Below are positions 15,171-24,834 of a stretch of DNA of 59,765 bases, piece by piece. The position numbers were made by a program, and so were the translations under genes. Position 1 is the stretch's first letter, and every line of letters starts with the position of its first letter. The notes below the pieces were generated by a model. That model searched no databases, was not told where the DNA came from, and saw nothing but the letters and a program-made list of their open reading frames with translations. This stretch comes from JACPPO01 sp965262505 (GTDB lineage: Bacteria > Acidobacteriota > Vicinamibacteria > Vicinamibacterales > UBA2999), in the NCBI GenBank assembly GCA_965262505.1, contig CBDHFM010000016.1, positions 1 to 59,765 on the forward strand, given 5' to 3'.

Positions 15171-17981
15171 ATGCGCTTATCCTGGAACGAGATCCGGCCG
15201 CGAGCCGCTGCCTTTGCCCGCGAGTGGGCCGACGCCGCGTACGAGAAGGGCGAGACCCAGAGCTTCTACAACGACTTCTTCGAGATCTTCGGCGTCCGGA
15301 GGCGCACCGTTGCGCGGTACGAGGAACACGTCCGACGGCTCGACAACACCTCCGGCTTCATCGACCTCTTCTGGCCTGGCGTCCTGTTGGTCGAGCAGAA
15401 GAGCGCTGGTCGCGACTTGGCCGTCGCCCGCGACCAGGCCGGCACGTACTTCGATGCGCTCCCCGAGCGGGGCCGCCCTCGGTACCAGCTGCTCTGCGAT
15501 TTCCAGACGTTCGAGTTGCTCGACCGAGACGAACGCGAGGAAACCCATTTCGCCCTTGCCGACCTGCCACGCCACGTCGAGCAGTTCGGGTTCATCCTCG
15601 GTGTGCAGCGCCGGACGTTCCGCGATCAGGATCCGGTCAACATCGAGGCGTCGGAGCTAATCGCGCGCCTGCACGACGCGCTCAAGGCCTCCGGCTACGA
15701 CGGCCATGACCTGGAGCTGTTCCTGGTCCGGACCGTGTTCTGCCTCTTCGCCGACGACACCGGGATCTTTGAGCCGCGCGACATCTTCCTCCAGTTCATC
15801 GAGGAACGCCCGGCCGCTGATGGCGCAGATCTCGGTCTCTGGCTCATGCGACTCTTCCAGGTTCTCAACACGCCGCCGAACCGGCGTCAGCAGGCGCTCG
15901 ATGAGGATCTGGCGCGCTTTCCGCACGTGAACGGAGAGCTCTTCGCTGAGCCGCTCCGCATCCCCGACTTCGATGCCGCGATGCGGGCGGCGCTGCTCGA
16001 CGCAGGGCAGTTCGACTGGACGGCGATCTCGCCGGCCATCTTCGGGGCGCTGTTCCAGTCGGTCCTGGAGCCGGCCGACCGCCGCGCCCAGGGCGCGCAC
16101 TACACGACCGAGAAGAACATCCTGAAGGTGATCGAGCCGCTGTTCCTCGACGACCTGCGGGCCGAGTTCCAGCGGTTGCAGGCGCGCCTGGACGGCCACA
16201 GCGCCGCCGATCTCCGGAGGTTCCAGGGGAAGCTCGGCGCGCTGCGCTTGTTCGATCCGGCGTGCGGCTGTGGCAACTTCCTCATCATCGCCTACCGCGA
16301 GTTGCGCGCGCTGGAAATCGAGGTGCTGCGGGAGCTGGCATCGCGCCATGGCCAGCGGCAGCTCGAGGCGTTCGCGGAAGTGCTCTCGGTGGTCGACGTC
16401 GATCAGTTCTACGGCATCGAGATCGGTGAGTTCCCGGCCCGCATCGCCGCGACCGCGCTGTGGATGATGGACCACATCATGAACAACCGGCTGAGTCTGG
16501 AGTTTGGCCGGACCTACGCGCGGATCCCGATCGAGAAGTCGCCGCACATCCGCCACGCCGACGCGCTGGAGATCGACTGGGCCGACGTGCTGCCGCCGGA
16601 TGAGTGTTCGTACGTGTTCGGCAATCCCCCCTTCGTCGGGGCCAAGTACCAGTCGCCAGAGCAGCGGGCGCAGGTGCGCCGTATCGCCGCGCTTGGCGGC
16701 AGCGGGGGGACGCTCGACTACGTAGCCGCGTGGTTCATCCACGCCGGTGATTACGCCAAGCGCGCACAGCCAGCGGCCGGCGGTCGATCGCCGCATATCG
16801 GCTTCGTCGCGACCAACTCGATCACGCAGGGCGAGCAGGTGGCGCAGCTCTGGCCGCTTCTGTTCGACCGCGGCCGTCTCGAGATCGCCTTCGCCCACCG
16901 CACCTTCGCCTGGGGTTCCGACGCGCGCGGCAAGGCGCACGTGCACGTCGTCATCGTCGGGCTGGACACGACCGAGCATGCCTCACCGGAGAAGCGCCTG
17001 TTCGCCTACGAGGACCTTAAGGGCGAGCCGCTTGAGAGCCGCCACGCCGTGATCACGCCCTACCTGTTCGACGGCGGCACGCTGGCCGACCCACACCTCG
17101 TCGTGCGCAAGGAAAGCCACGCCGTCAACGGCATGCCGCGACTCATTATCGGGTCGAAACCGATCGACGGAGGCCATTACATTCTCGATGCAGCGGAGCG
17201 TGCGACCCTGCTTGAGGCGTGCCCAGAGGCCGCGCCCTATGTCCACCCTTATGTTGGCTCCCAGGAGTATCTCAACGGACAGTGGCGCTGGATTCTCTGG
17301 CTCGGTGAGGCCGCCCCAGAGGTTCTGCGCCGGACGCCGCTGCTCCGCGAACGCGTGGCCACCGTGCGTGAGTTCCGGCAACGGAGCAAGAGCGCGCCGA
17401 CGCGCGCCCTGGCAGCGACACCGACCCGGTACCATGTCAACGTGATCCCAACCACGCCGTTTCTGGTTATCCCCAAGGTCAGTTCAGAGCGGCGCGAATA
17501 TGTGCCCATCGGCTGGCTGGAACCTCCGACAATTCCGAGCGATCTCGTCTTCGTCCTTCAAGGCGCGACAAAGTCAGATTTCGCGCTGCTCACCTCCGCC
17601 ATGCACATGGCGTGGCTGCGCCACATCGGCGGGCGCCTGGAAAGCCGTTACCGCTATTCCATCGGCCTCGTCTACAACACCTTCCCAACGCCCACAGCGG
17701 GCGCGGATATGTCGAAGCTGGAGCCGCTGGCGCAAGCCGTGCTGGATGCTCGCGCCGCCCACCCTGGCGCGACGCTCGCCGACCTCTACGATCCCGATCT
17801 GATGCCACCTAATCTCCGCTTGGCGCACCAGACCCTCGACCGTGCCGTGGATCGGCTCTATCGCCCGGCGGCCTTCGCGTCCGAACGCGACCGCGTCGAA
17901 TATCTGTTCATGCGCTATGAAAAAATGCGCGCGCCGCTTGGAGCTGGGGCTTGGGGAGCAATGGAACCGAAAGTACGGTAG
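15171..17981 (+). CDS. MmeI-like (type IIL) restriction-modification enzyme
   Basis: One 936-residue chain combines nuclease and methyltransferase. The N-terminal nuclease shows D65 in GFIDLFW and E75-x-K77 in LLVEQKSAG, the MmeI-type catalytic set. A helical spacer follows (about 150-300). The adenine methyltransferase has motif I FDPACGCGNFL (about 360) and motif IV GNPPFVGAKY (about 483). Target recognition should lie in the C-terminal 300 residues. MmeI enzymes cut at a distance and protect host DNA by one-strand methylation. The last residues (AWGAMEPKVR) are encoded by the Tn3 end, so the natural C-terminus is trimmed. Confidence 0.8.
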   Translation: MRLSWNEIRPRAAAFAREWADAAYEKGETQSFYNDFFEIFGVRRRTVARYEEHVRRLDNTSGFIDLFWPGVLLVEQKSAGRDLAVARDQAGTYFDALPERGRPRYQLLCDFQTFELLDRDEREETHFALADLPRHVEQFGFILGVQRRTFRDQDPVNIEASELIARLHDALKASGYDGHDLELFLVRTVFCLFADDTGIFEPRDIFLQFIEERPAADGADLGLWLMRLFQVLNTPPNRRQQALDEDLARFPHVNGELFAEPLRIPDFDAAMRAALLDAGQFDWTAISPAIFGALFQSVLEPADRRAQGAHYTTEKNILKVIEPLFLDDLRAEFQRLQARLDGHSAADLRRFQGKLGALRLFDPACGCGNFLIIAYRELRALEIEVLRELASRHGQRQLEAFAEVLSVVDVDQFYGIEIGEFPARIAATALWMMDHIMNNRLSLEFGRTYARIPIEKSPHIRHADALEIDWADVLPPDECSYVFGNPPFVGAKYQSPEQRAQVRRIAALGGSGGTLDYVAAWFIHAGDYAKRAQPAAGGRSPHIGFVATNSITQGEQVAQLWPLLFDRGRLEIAFAHRTFAWGSDARGKAHVHVVIVGLDTTEHASPEKRLFAYEDLKGEPLESRHAVITPYLFDGGTLADPHLVVRKESHAVNGMPRLIIGSKPIDGGHYILDAAERATLLEACPEAAPYVHPYVGSQEYLNGQWRWILWLGEAAPEVLRRTPLLRERVATVREFRQRSKSAPTRALAATPTRYHVNVIPTTPFLVIPKVSSERREYVPIGWLEPPTIPSDLVFVLQGATKSDFALLTSAMHMAWLRHIGGRLESRYRYSIGLVYNTFPTPTAGADMSKLEPLAQAVLDARAAHPGATLADLYDPDLMPPNLRLAHQTLDRAVDRLYRPAAFASERDRVEYLFMRYEKMRAPLGAGAWGAMEPKVR

Positions 17982-17991
17982 AAGACTCGAT

Positions 17992-18543
17992 CTAGGTCCG
18001 CCGGAGTAGCCGCGACACCGTTGCCGGGTGGACGCCGAACAGGCGCGCCGCGTCGGCGGCGGTCTTCTTCCCCTGCTTGACGAGCGTCACAATTTCCTGT
18101 TGCTGGTGGGGCTTGAGCTTCGGCGGCCGGCCGCCGATCCGGCCTTCCTTGCGCGCGGCGTCGAGGCCCGCCTTGGTCCGTTCCTTGAGCATCGCGCGCT
18201 CGAACTCGGCGAACGCGCCGACCATCTGCATCATCATCCGACCCGCGGGCGTGGTGGTGTCCACCGCTTCCTTGAGGCTGCGAAAGCCTGCGTGGCGCTC
18301 CTGCACCCGCTCCATGATGGTTAGTACATCGCGCAGGGAGCGTGACAGGCGATCGAGTGTCCAGACGACCAACACATCGCCTTTCCGGAGCTGACTGAGC
18401 AGCTTGTGCAGCTCGGGCCGATCCCAGCGGCCGCCGGAGGCGTTGTCGCGGAAGATGAGCTCACAGCCGGAGGTTTTGAGCGCGGCGACCTGAGGGGCGG
18501 TAGTTTGCTCGCCAGTGGAGACGCGCGCGTAGCCGATGAGCAT
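17992..18543 (-). CDS. tnpR: Tn3-type serine resolvase
   Basis: I chose the ATG giving MLIGYARVSTGEQTTAPQVA (183 residues); the catalytic serine is in YARVS. GDVLVVWTLDRLSRSLRD and the GAFAEFERAMLKERTKAG helix are standard for resolvases. The C-terminus ends in a helix-turn-helix (TAADAARLFGVHPATVSRLL). It should resolve Tn3 cointegrates at the res site between it and tnpA. A frame extension further upstream crosses the res region and is not credible. Confidence 0.9.
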   Translation of the reverse strand: MLIGYARVSTGEQTTAPQVAALKTSGCELIFRDNASGGRWDRPELHKLLSQLRKGDVLVVWTLDRLSRSLRDVLTIMERVQERHAGFRSLKEAVDTTTPAGRMMMQMVGAFAEFERAMLKERTKAGLDAARKEGRIGGRPPKLKPHQQQEIVTLVKQGKKTAADAARLFGVHPATVSRLLRRT

Positions 18544-18678
18544 GATTGCGTAAAGGTATTGCATACGTGACTGGTAATGCAATACTGTTTTGCACCCTGT
18601 AAACGTGGGGTTTCCTGCCGATCGCCCCTCCGTGCGCAAACCATCGTTTATGCAACTCCGCCACGTCGGGAAGCCGCG
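18544..18678. promoter_or_regulatory. res region between tnpR and tnpA
   Basis: The divergent intergenic region contains GTATTGCAT (18556-18564) and ATGCAATAC (18577-18585), a 9-base inverted repeat fitting a resolvase subsite. Promoters for both genes must lie here, but I do not see strong hexamers. Confidence 0.5.
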
Positions 18679-21675
18679 ATGCCCGTGAGCTTCCTGAGCC
18701 CGGCGCAGCGCGACAACTACGGCCAGTACCTGGGCGACCCGTCAACCCAAGAGCTGGCCAGGTACTTCCACCTCGATGACAGCGATCACACGCAGATCGT
18801 CGAGAAGCGCGGCGATGCCAACCGTCTCGGATTCGCTCTGCAGCTCACCACGGTGCGCTTCGTGGGGACGTTCCTCGATGATCCGACGGCCGTGCCACCG
18901 GCGGTACTCGCCACGATGAGCCGGCAACTTGGCATCGATACGACCACGGACTTGACCGGCTATCGAGACGGCAAGTGGCGCTTCGCTCATGCCGCACACA
19001 TCCGGACGGAACATGGGTATCGCGACCTCGCGGATCGCGCGGCCGGGTTTGGCCTCACGCGATGGCTCTACGCACAGTGCTGGACGGGCACCGAACGTCC
19101 GAGCGCACTGTTCGATCGGGCGACGACCTGGATGCTCGCCCACAAGGTGTTGTTGCCGGGCGCGACGACGCTGGAGCGCTTCGTGGCCAAGCTGCGGCAC
19201 CGCGTCGACGTGCGCGTGTGGCGCGTGCTGGCGAGCGGCATCAGTCCGCCACAGCAGCGCCGCCTCGAAGATCTGTTGCGCGTGCCAGATGAAGGGCGCA
19301 GCTCATCACTCGTGACGCTGCGGACGGGTGCCGCGATGGTGAGTGGCCCGGCGTTGGTGCGTGCGCTCGAGCGGCTGAACGCCGTCCGTAGCCTCAGCAT
19401 CACCGTGCCAGCGGCCGCCGCGATCGCGCCGACGCGAATGGCAGCCCTGGCGCGCTTTGCGGAGAAAGCCAAAGTCACCGCGGTCGCACGGTTGCCAGCG
19501 TTACGCCGAGCCGCCACGTTGGTCGCGTTCGTCCACTCGCTCGAAGCCTCCGCACAGGATAACGCGCTCGAGGTCCTCGACCGACTGTTACGCGACATCT
19601 TTGGTGCCGCCGAAAAAGCGGATCGGAAAGCACGGTTGCGCAGCCTTAAGGATCTCGATGCGCTTGCCCTCACGTTGGCGCACGCCTGCGCGGCGCTCCT
19701 CGATCCCGCTCTCCCGGACAACGTGCTGCGCGACCACGTGTTCGCGCGTGTCCCCCGCGCCACCCTGGCCGAGGCCCTCGGGACACTGAGCACACTGGTG
19801 CGGCCGCCGGATGACGTGTTCTACACCGAGCTGCAGACGAGGTACCGACGCGTGCGGCTGTTCCTGCCAACCCTCTTGCACCAGGTGCACTTTGAGGCCG
19901 CTCCGGCCGGCGCGGCTGTCGTCGCAGCGCTCGAGTATCTCAAGCGTCGTGAAGCGCCGGCGCGGGCCCAGGACGTGGCGCCGTCTGCGGTCGTGACGAC
20001 AGCCTGGCGGCGATACGTGTACGGCGCGAACGACGCGGTCGATCACCGGGCCTACACCTTCTGCGTCCTCGACCAACTGCGCGAGGCGCTGCGCCGGCGG
20101 GATGTCTTCGTGACGCCGAGCTGGCGGTATGCCGATCCGCGGCGCAATCTCCTGGCTGGCGCCGAGTGGGAGGCGGCGCGGCCGATCATGTGTCGAACGC
20201 TTGGCTACAGTCCTCGCCCAGAACCGATCCTTGCCGCGTTAAGCGACGAGCTGGATCAGACCTACCGCGCGGTGGCCGCGCGCCTCCCCAACAATCCAGC
20301 CGTGCGTTTCGAACGCATCGACGGGAAGGACGAGCTGATCGTGAGCCCCCTCGACAAGGTCGAGGAACCCGCGTCGCTGGTGGCGCTACGGACCGCCATC
20401 GCGGGACGGTTGCCCCGTGTCGATCTGCCGGAGATCCTGCTCGAGATCGCGGCGCGTACAGATTTCGCCGTCGCGTTTACGCACGTCAGCGAACGCGCGG
20501 CGCGGGTCACGGATCTTGGCGTCAGCGTCTGCGCCGTGCTGCTGGCGGAAGCCTGCAACACCGGCCTCGAGCCACTCGTGCGCCACGAGACTCAGAGCTT
20601 GCGGCGCGATCGCCTGTCCTGGGTCAGCCAGAATTACCTGCGCGACGAGACCTTGCGCGCGGCGAACGCGCGCCTCGTCGCGGCGCAAACCGGGATCCCC
20701 TTGGCGCGCGCCTGGGGCGGTGGTGAGGTGGCCTCCGCCGACGGCCTGCGCTTCGTGGTGCCGGTGCGCACCGTGCACGCGGGGCCCAACCCCAAGTACT
20801 TCGGTATCGGCCGGGGCGTCACCTACTACAACCTCGTGTCCGATCAGTTCACCGGCCTGCACGGCATTACGGTCCCGGGGACGTTGCGCGACAGCCTGGT
20901 GCTGCTCGCGGTCGCGCTCGAACAGCAGACAGAGTTGCAGCCCACGCAGATCATGACCGACACCGGGGCCTACTCGGATGTGGTGTTCGGTCTCTTCCGC
21001 CTGCTCGGCTACCGCTTCAGTCCGCGGCTCGCCGACATCGGTGGTACCCGCTTCTGGCGGATCGATTCCCGGGCCGACTACGGCCCGCTTAACCGCGTGG
21101 CACGCCAATCCGTCAACCTCGACCGAATCACCCCACAGTGGGACGATATGTTGCGGACGGTCGGCTCGCTGAAACTCGGGCGCGTGCCGGCCACCGGTAT
21201 CATGCGCACGCTGCAGGTGGGGGATCGGCCAACGCGCCTGGCGCAGGCGTTCGCGGAGTTCGGACGGATCGACAAGACAATCCACACGTTGACGTACCTC
21301 GACGATGAGGCCAAACGTCGCGCCACGCTGATCCAGCTGAACCGGGGAGAAGGTCGCCATGCCTTGGCCCGCGCCGTCTTCCACGGCAAACGTGGCGAAC
21401 TGCGGCGACGTTACCGTGAAGGCCAGGAAAACCAGCTCGACGCACTCGGCGTCGTCGTCAACATGATTGTGTTGTGGAACACCATCTATATGCAGGCGGC
21501 CCTCGACCAGCATCGCGCAGATGGCCACTCGGTGCGTCCAGAAGACGAGGCGAGACTGTCACCGCTCGGCCACGAGCACATCAACCTGCTGGGACGCTAC
21601 TCGTTCGCCGTACCTGAATCGGTCGCTCGTGGCGAGCTCCGGCCGCTCAGAAACCCCGCTGACGGCGGTCGCTAA
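18679..21675 (+). CDS. tnpA: Tn3-family transposase TnpA
   Basis: The ATG at 18679 yields a 998-residue protein starting MPVSFLSPAQRDNYGQYLGD, the usual TnpA N-terminus. The DDE core is near the end: LQPTQIMTDTGAYSDVVFGL carries an aspartate, and GQENQLDALGVVVNMIVLWN surrounds the glutamate. It is intact and identical to the copy at 49242-52238. Upstream in-frame codons overlap the res region and are excluded. Confidence 0.92.
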   Translation: MPVSFLSPAQRDNYGQYLGDPSTQELARYFHLDDSDHTQIVEKRGDANRLGFALQLTTVRFVGTFLDDPTAVPPAVLATMSRQLGIDTTTDLTGYRDGKWRFAHAAHIRTEHGYRDLADRAAGFGLTRWLYAQCWTGTERPSALFDRATTWMLAHKVLLPGATTLERFVAKLRHRVDVRVWRVLASGISPPQQRRLEDLLRVPDEGRSSSLVTLRTGAAMVSGPALVRALERLNAVRSLSITVPAAAAIAPTRMAALARFAEKAKVTAVARLPALRRAATLVAFVHSLEASAQDNALEVLDRLLRDIFGAAEKADRKARLRSLKDLDALALTLAHACAALLDPALPDNVLRDHVFARVPRATLAEALGTLSTLVRPPDDVFYTELQTRYRRVRLFLPTLLHQVHFEAAPAGAAVVAALEYLKRREAPARAQDVAPSAVVTTAWRRYVYGANDAVDHRAYTFCVLDQLREALRRRDVFVTPSWRYADPRRNLLAGAEWEAARPIMCRTLGYSPRPEPILAALSDELDQTYRAVAARLPNNPAVRFERIDGKDELIVSPLDKVEEPASLVALRTAIAGRLPRVDLPEILLEIAARTDFAVAFTHVSERAARVTDLGVSVCAVLLAEACNTGLEPLVRHETQSLRRDRLSWVSQNYLRDETLRAANARLVAAQTGIPLARAWGGGEVASADGLRFVVPVRTVHAGPNPKYFGIGRGVTYYNLVSDQFTGLHGITVPGTLRDSLVLLAVALEQQTELQPTQIMTDTGAYSDVVFGLFRLLGYRFSPRLADIGGTRFWRIDSRADYGPLNRVARQSVNLDRITPQWDDMLRTVGSLKLGRVPATGIMRTLQVGDRPTRLAQAFAEFGRIDKTIHTLTYLDDEAKRRATLIQLNRGEGRHALARAVFHGKRGELRRRYREGQENQLDALGVVVNMIVLWNTIYMQAALDQHRADGHSVRPEDEARLSPLGHEHINLLGRYSFAVPESVARGELRPLRNPADGGR

Positions 21676-22509
21676 CCGTACTTTCCGTTCCATTGCTCCC
21701 CAAACCCCAAGTTCGGCAAGCTCAGCGGTCATCGCTCGCAGTAACACCAGCTGGTCCTGGAGTCCAGCAACGACAGACTCGAAAATTCCCACTGGCTCCG
21801 TAATGGTTGTTAGGTGCGGCGCACCAATTGCGACCACCGTCGGCGGGGCCGTCGCCTGAACGGCTGCCAACTCCGTGGCAAGAGCCGACAGTTCAGCGGC
21901 TATTTCAGTGGCAAGGGCCAGAAGTGCCTCGCCTGCAGCCAGGGAAGCCGTGTAGGTCCCCTGCCCCTGCTCCGCCGCGGCCACGGCCGCGGCGAACCGA
22001 GCCAGCGCGGCGTCATACTCTCGCTTTCTTGACTCCCCGATCTCGCGCACCCTGGCAAACAGTGGTCGTAACTTCGCCAGCGCCGTTTGCTCTGCGCGCT
22101 GGCCCGGATACTCCTCTCCGGCCTCAAGAACGCCCCGTAACTTCTCGAACTCGATATCTATTAATTCTTCTTCGTTGAGTGGTCGTCCAAGCAAAGACTC
22201 TCGGGCCGCGATTTGCGCTTCAGCTTCTGCCGTATAGCGTTGTCTAACCTCGGAAGCGGCCTGTATTGTTTCCGGTAATTCCGAGCCCAACTCAGTGCAT
22301 CGAGCAGCAGCTAAACCAGTCTGAATTTCCCCTTCAAAATATTCAATCGCCGAGAGTTCTGATTCAGAAAACTCCTCGCTCATGTAGTTCATGCCAAGCA
22401 TCAGGACCTCGTTCGTCAGGAACCCCAGCTCATCCGACAACTCAAATCCTGGGTTCTCGTCTTGATGCTTGTCGACTGCTTGCATCCAAGCAGAGTTACG
22501 GCCCCCCAC
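21559..22509 (-). pseudogene. Alanine-rich helical protein truncated by Tn3
   Basis: Residues up to about 267 (ending RAMTAELAEL at about 21710) are native. The remaining 50 residues, from GVWGAMERKV, are read from the Tn3 end. The protein is charged and helical (ELSDELGFLTNEVLMLGMNY; a coiled stretch about 160-240) with no recognised family. The start is either GTG 22509, overlapping the Sel1 gene by 14 bases, or ATG 22485. Both suggest co-transcription with that gene. The function is unknown. Confidence 0.5.
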
Positions 22510-23395
22510 GCACGAACCCCACCCTTAAAAACTCGGAGTCGTCTTTGAATGTATGAAGTTCCTCATACAGCCGTACGAGCTCAAGGGCCGCTGGTGAAAG
22601 CTCCGTCGGAATGCATGGTGCCGCTTGAGGCACGCGGCGCCGGTCGCGTTCGGCTTGCGACGCGCCGGAAATCTGCCCGGCGCTTATCACTTCCGCGAGA
22701 GTATCGCGCATCTTGCGCGCGTCCTCGTTGCCCTGCTCGGCAGCGAGATTCGCCCACATGTGGGCAGTGACGTAATCCTGTGGCACGCCACGGCCAGTAC
22801 CGTACAAGAGGCTGAGCCTGTGCTGCGCTCCGGCGTGGCCCTGATCGGCGGCGAGGCGATGCCAGCGAACGGCTTCACCGTCGTCCTGCGGCACGCCCCG
22901 ACCGTTGAGGTACATGCCGCTGAGGTTGTACTGCGCGCTGGCGAATCCCTGGTCGGCGGCGAGGCGATACCAGCGAACGCCTTCACCGTAGTCCTGCGGC
23001 ACGCCTTCACCGTTGGCGTACATGATGCCGATGTTGAACTGCGCTCCGGCGTAGCCCTGGTCGGCGGCGAGGCGGTACCAGTGAAGGGCTTCGCCGTCGT
23101 CCTGCGGCACGCCTTCACCGCTGGCGTACATGGAGCCGAGACTGACCTGAGCGCTGGCGTGGCCCTGGTCGGCGGCGAGGCGGTACCAGCGAAGGGCTTC
23201 ACCGTAGTCCTGCGGCACGCCTTCACCGTTGCGGTACATGAAGCCGAGGCTGGTCTGCGCGGCGGCGTCACCCTGCTCAGCAGATCGGACGAGCGCGAGC
23301 TGTTCGCTAATCTGTTCCTGGCTACAGGCCGAACTAAGCACCGCGAGGCTGAGAGCGGCGACTGTTACGGCGATGCACATGACGCGGCGGGGCAT
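22496..23395 (-). CDS. Sel1-repeat lipoprotein
   Basis: The start at 23395 gives a lipoprotein signal (MPRRVMCIAVTVAALSLAVL, then SSAC as lipobox). Five Sel1-type repeats follow, of the form LGxMYxxGEGVPQDYGEAL with RWYRLAADQG. The protein is 299 residues, exported and membrane-anchored. Sel1 repeats bind protein partners; the partner is unknown. A longer frame continues upstream through a hydrophobic stretch and then repA2 in another frame, and is rejected. The gene lies where repA2 should have its origin. Confidence 0.7.
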   Translation of the reverse strand: MPRRVMCIAVTVAALSLAVLSSACSQEQISEQLALVRSAEQGDAAAQTSLGFMYRNGEGVPQDYGEALRWYRLAADQGHASAQVSLGSMYASGEGVPQDDGEALHWYRLAADQGYAGAQFNIGIMYANGEGVPQDYGEGVRWYRLAADQGFASAQYNLSGMYLNGRGVPQDDGEAVRWHRLAADQGHAGAQHRLSLLYGTGRGVPQDYVTAHMWANLAAEQGNEDARKMRDTLAEVISAGQISGASQAERDRRRVPQAAPCIPTELSPAALELVRLYEELHTFKDDSEFLRVGFVRGGP

Positions 23396-23499
23396 GGGTA
23401 GTGAGCTCGCTTGCCGAGCCACGGCCCACAAAAAAACACCGAGAGAGAGGAACACGAGAAGAGTAGCGAGAGTTGCCACGGTGGGCCTTCCTGTGAGCG

Positions 23500-24495
23500 C
23501 TATTCGACGAGGCGTAGTTGTGACGGCGCGATGCGGGGCGGCGACGGCTCGATGACGAGCGCGCCCTTGACCGGCCGATAGTGCAGGTCCGGCCACGCCA
23601 GCTTGATTTTCTTGAACTCGCGGAGACACTTCGTACGGAAGTTACCCACGGTGCGCCAATCGTTCGCCTTGGATGGGTGTCGGCCGAACTGTCGGTACAC
23701 CTGCCGCCACGAAAGGCGCAGCGGAGCCTTGAGTGTGAACGTCCGGTAGGTGAGCCAGAGATACAAATCAAGACCAAGAGGCGACCGCTTAAGCGCCTTG
23801 AGCGTGTGCAGATCGATCGGGATCGGGTGTGTGATGATCTCCTGAAAAAACTTCTCCCCGAGTTCGATCTTGCTGTCCCACAACGAGGGTGCGTCCGGCC
23901 GGCGCTCATCCCACCAAAAATCTGTGCGATCGGCGATAGGTGAAATCACGCTCGTTTCCCGTCCCGCGTCCTCATAGACCAACGACACCGTGCAACGAAA
24001 GAGCCGCCGCATCTGGTTCCGCAGCCGTGCCCGCTCGCCGTGTCTGCCGCCGCTGTGATCCTCCATCCCGAGCTTCCCCATGAACTCATACAGCGACCGC
24101 CCGAGGACCAGCTCGCGCTGCTGCGTCCGTACCGCTTCGGTGCAGACCCACGCCAGGAGCAGACGAGGAATGTTGCCGTAGGGTAACTTCACGCCCTCGG
24201 TCGAAGCGGTCATGGTGAGTGTGTACGGCCCGTTGCACCGGACATACTGAAGCCGGTCGCCGGGATTGGTGCGTGGCAGACTACACAGCGCGAGTAACCG
24301 CGCCATGAAGCCGAGATCGGCGTCGGTCTCGCTCGCGCCGATGAGCTGCGTCACCTGGTCGAGCTGGGTGAAGTGGTGCCGCGCCTGGCCCGCGGCGGCG
24401 CGGCGTGTCAGGACGCGACCGCCGGGCAGTTCGACCGCCCCGGCTACGTCACCGAGGGGAACGAACCCGCTGACGGGTCGAGAAGGGTCGCTCAT
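23500..24495 (-). CDS. repA: Replication initiator RepA (replicon 2, orphan)
   Basis: A full-length 331-residue paralogue of the other RepA proteins (LQYVRCNGPYTLTMTAS, LLLAWVCTEAVRTQQRELVL, RSPLGLDLYLWLTYRTF). A CTCCTTCTGGAG ribosome-site region precedes the ATG. Unlike its relatives it has no iterons downstream; that position is occupied by the Sel1 gene. The nearby parA (25159) is only an N-terminal stub on the opposite strand. It may be inactive as a replicon, or act in trans; neither can be shown here. Confidence 0.8.
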   Translation of the reverse strand: MSDPSRPVSGFVPLGDVAGAVELPGGRVLTRRAAAGQARHHFTQLDQVTQLIGASETDADLGFMARLLALCSLPRTNPGDRLQYVRCNGPYTLTMTASTEGVKLPYGNIPRLLLAWVCTEAVRTQQRELVLGRSLYEFMGKLGMEDHSGGRHGERARLRNQMRRLFRCTVSLVYEDAGRETSVISPIADRTDFWWDERRPDAPSLWDSKIELGEKFFQEIITHPIPIDLHTLKALKRSPLGLDLYLWLTYRTFTLKAPLRLSWRQVYRQFGRHPSKANDWRTVGNFRTKCLREFKKIKLAWPDLHYRPVKGALVIEPSPPRIAPSQLRLVE

Positions 24496-24606
24496 CGCTC
24501 CAGAAGGAGGACCAATATTCTCAGTGCCACCATGTCAACAAAATCGCTGCATGATACGTGAAACTCTCGGGGATGACGAGCGCCCGCTGGCTGCTATCAT
24601 TGCGCC

Positions 24607-24834
24607 ATGGAATCCACGCGCCAGGTGACCGCCATTATTGAACGTGAGGGCGACATGTACGTCGCCCTCTGCCCAGAACTCGATATCGCAAGCCAAGGCC
24701 AGACGGTCGAGACCGCGAGGACCAGCCTCATCGAGGCGTTAGAACTGTTCTTCGAGTCCGCCGATCCGACCGAGGTTGCCCGACGGTTGCATAGCGAAGT
24801 GTTCGTCACGCGCGTCGAGGTCGCGGTTGGGTAA
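24607..24834 (+). CDS. hicB: HicB-family antitoxin
   Basis: A 75-residue protein with the HicB partial RNase-H-like fold: VTAIIEREGDMYVALCPELD, then IASQGQTVETARTSLIEALE. It lacks a long DNA-binding tail. It precedes and slightly overlaps hicA. The antitoxin should block the HicA mRNA interferase and repress the pair. It is divergent from repA2; the shared 111-base gap should hold both promoters. Confidence 0.8.
   Translation: MESTRQVTAIIEREGDMYVALCPELDIASQGQTVETARTSLIEALELFFESADPTEVARRLHSEVFVTRVEVAVG

Larger units (their letters stand above)
10927..21708. repeat. Left arm of a giant inverted repeat (10,782 bp)
   Basis: Every gene here recurs in reverse order and orientation at 49209-59765. 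For 10927-12396 the paired positions sum to 70692; for 12622-21708 they sum to 70917. The 225-base offset is one deletion in the right arm. The inner limit, 21708, is the last base of the Tn3 inverted repeat, and flanking bases differ immediately beyond it. The outer limit seen (10927) simply pairs with the last base of the window, so the true outer edge is unknown. Confidence 0.95.
17946..21708. mobile_element. Tn3-family transposon, left copy (3,763 bp)
   Basis: Terminal repeats are GGGGCTTGGGGAGCAATGGA (from 17946) and, reversed at the right end, GGGGTTTGGGGAGCAATGGA (ending 21708). They are near-identical over about 38 bases. Inside are only tnpR, a res region and tnpA; there are no cargo genes. 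The flanking pentamers are GAGCT (left) and AAGTT (right), so no 5-bp target duplication remains and at least one flank has been rearranged. It interrupts the 3' end of the MmeI-like gene. Confidence 0.9.

Noticed and set aside
22625..23401. 258-codon plus-strand frame across the Sel1 gene
   Set aside because: It is periodic only because the Sel1 repeats are; the minus strand has the lipoprotein signal and the conserved repeat residues.
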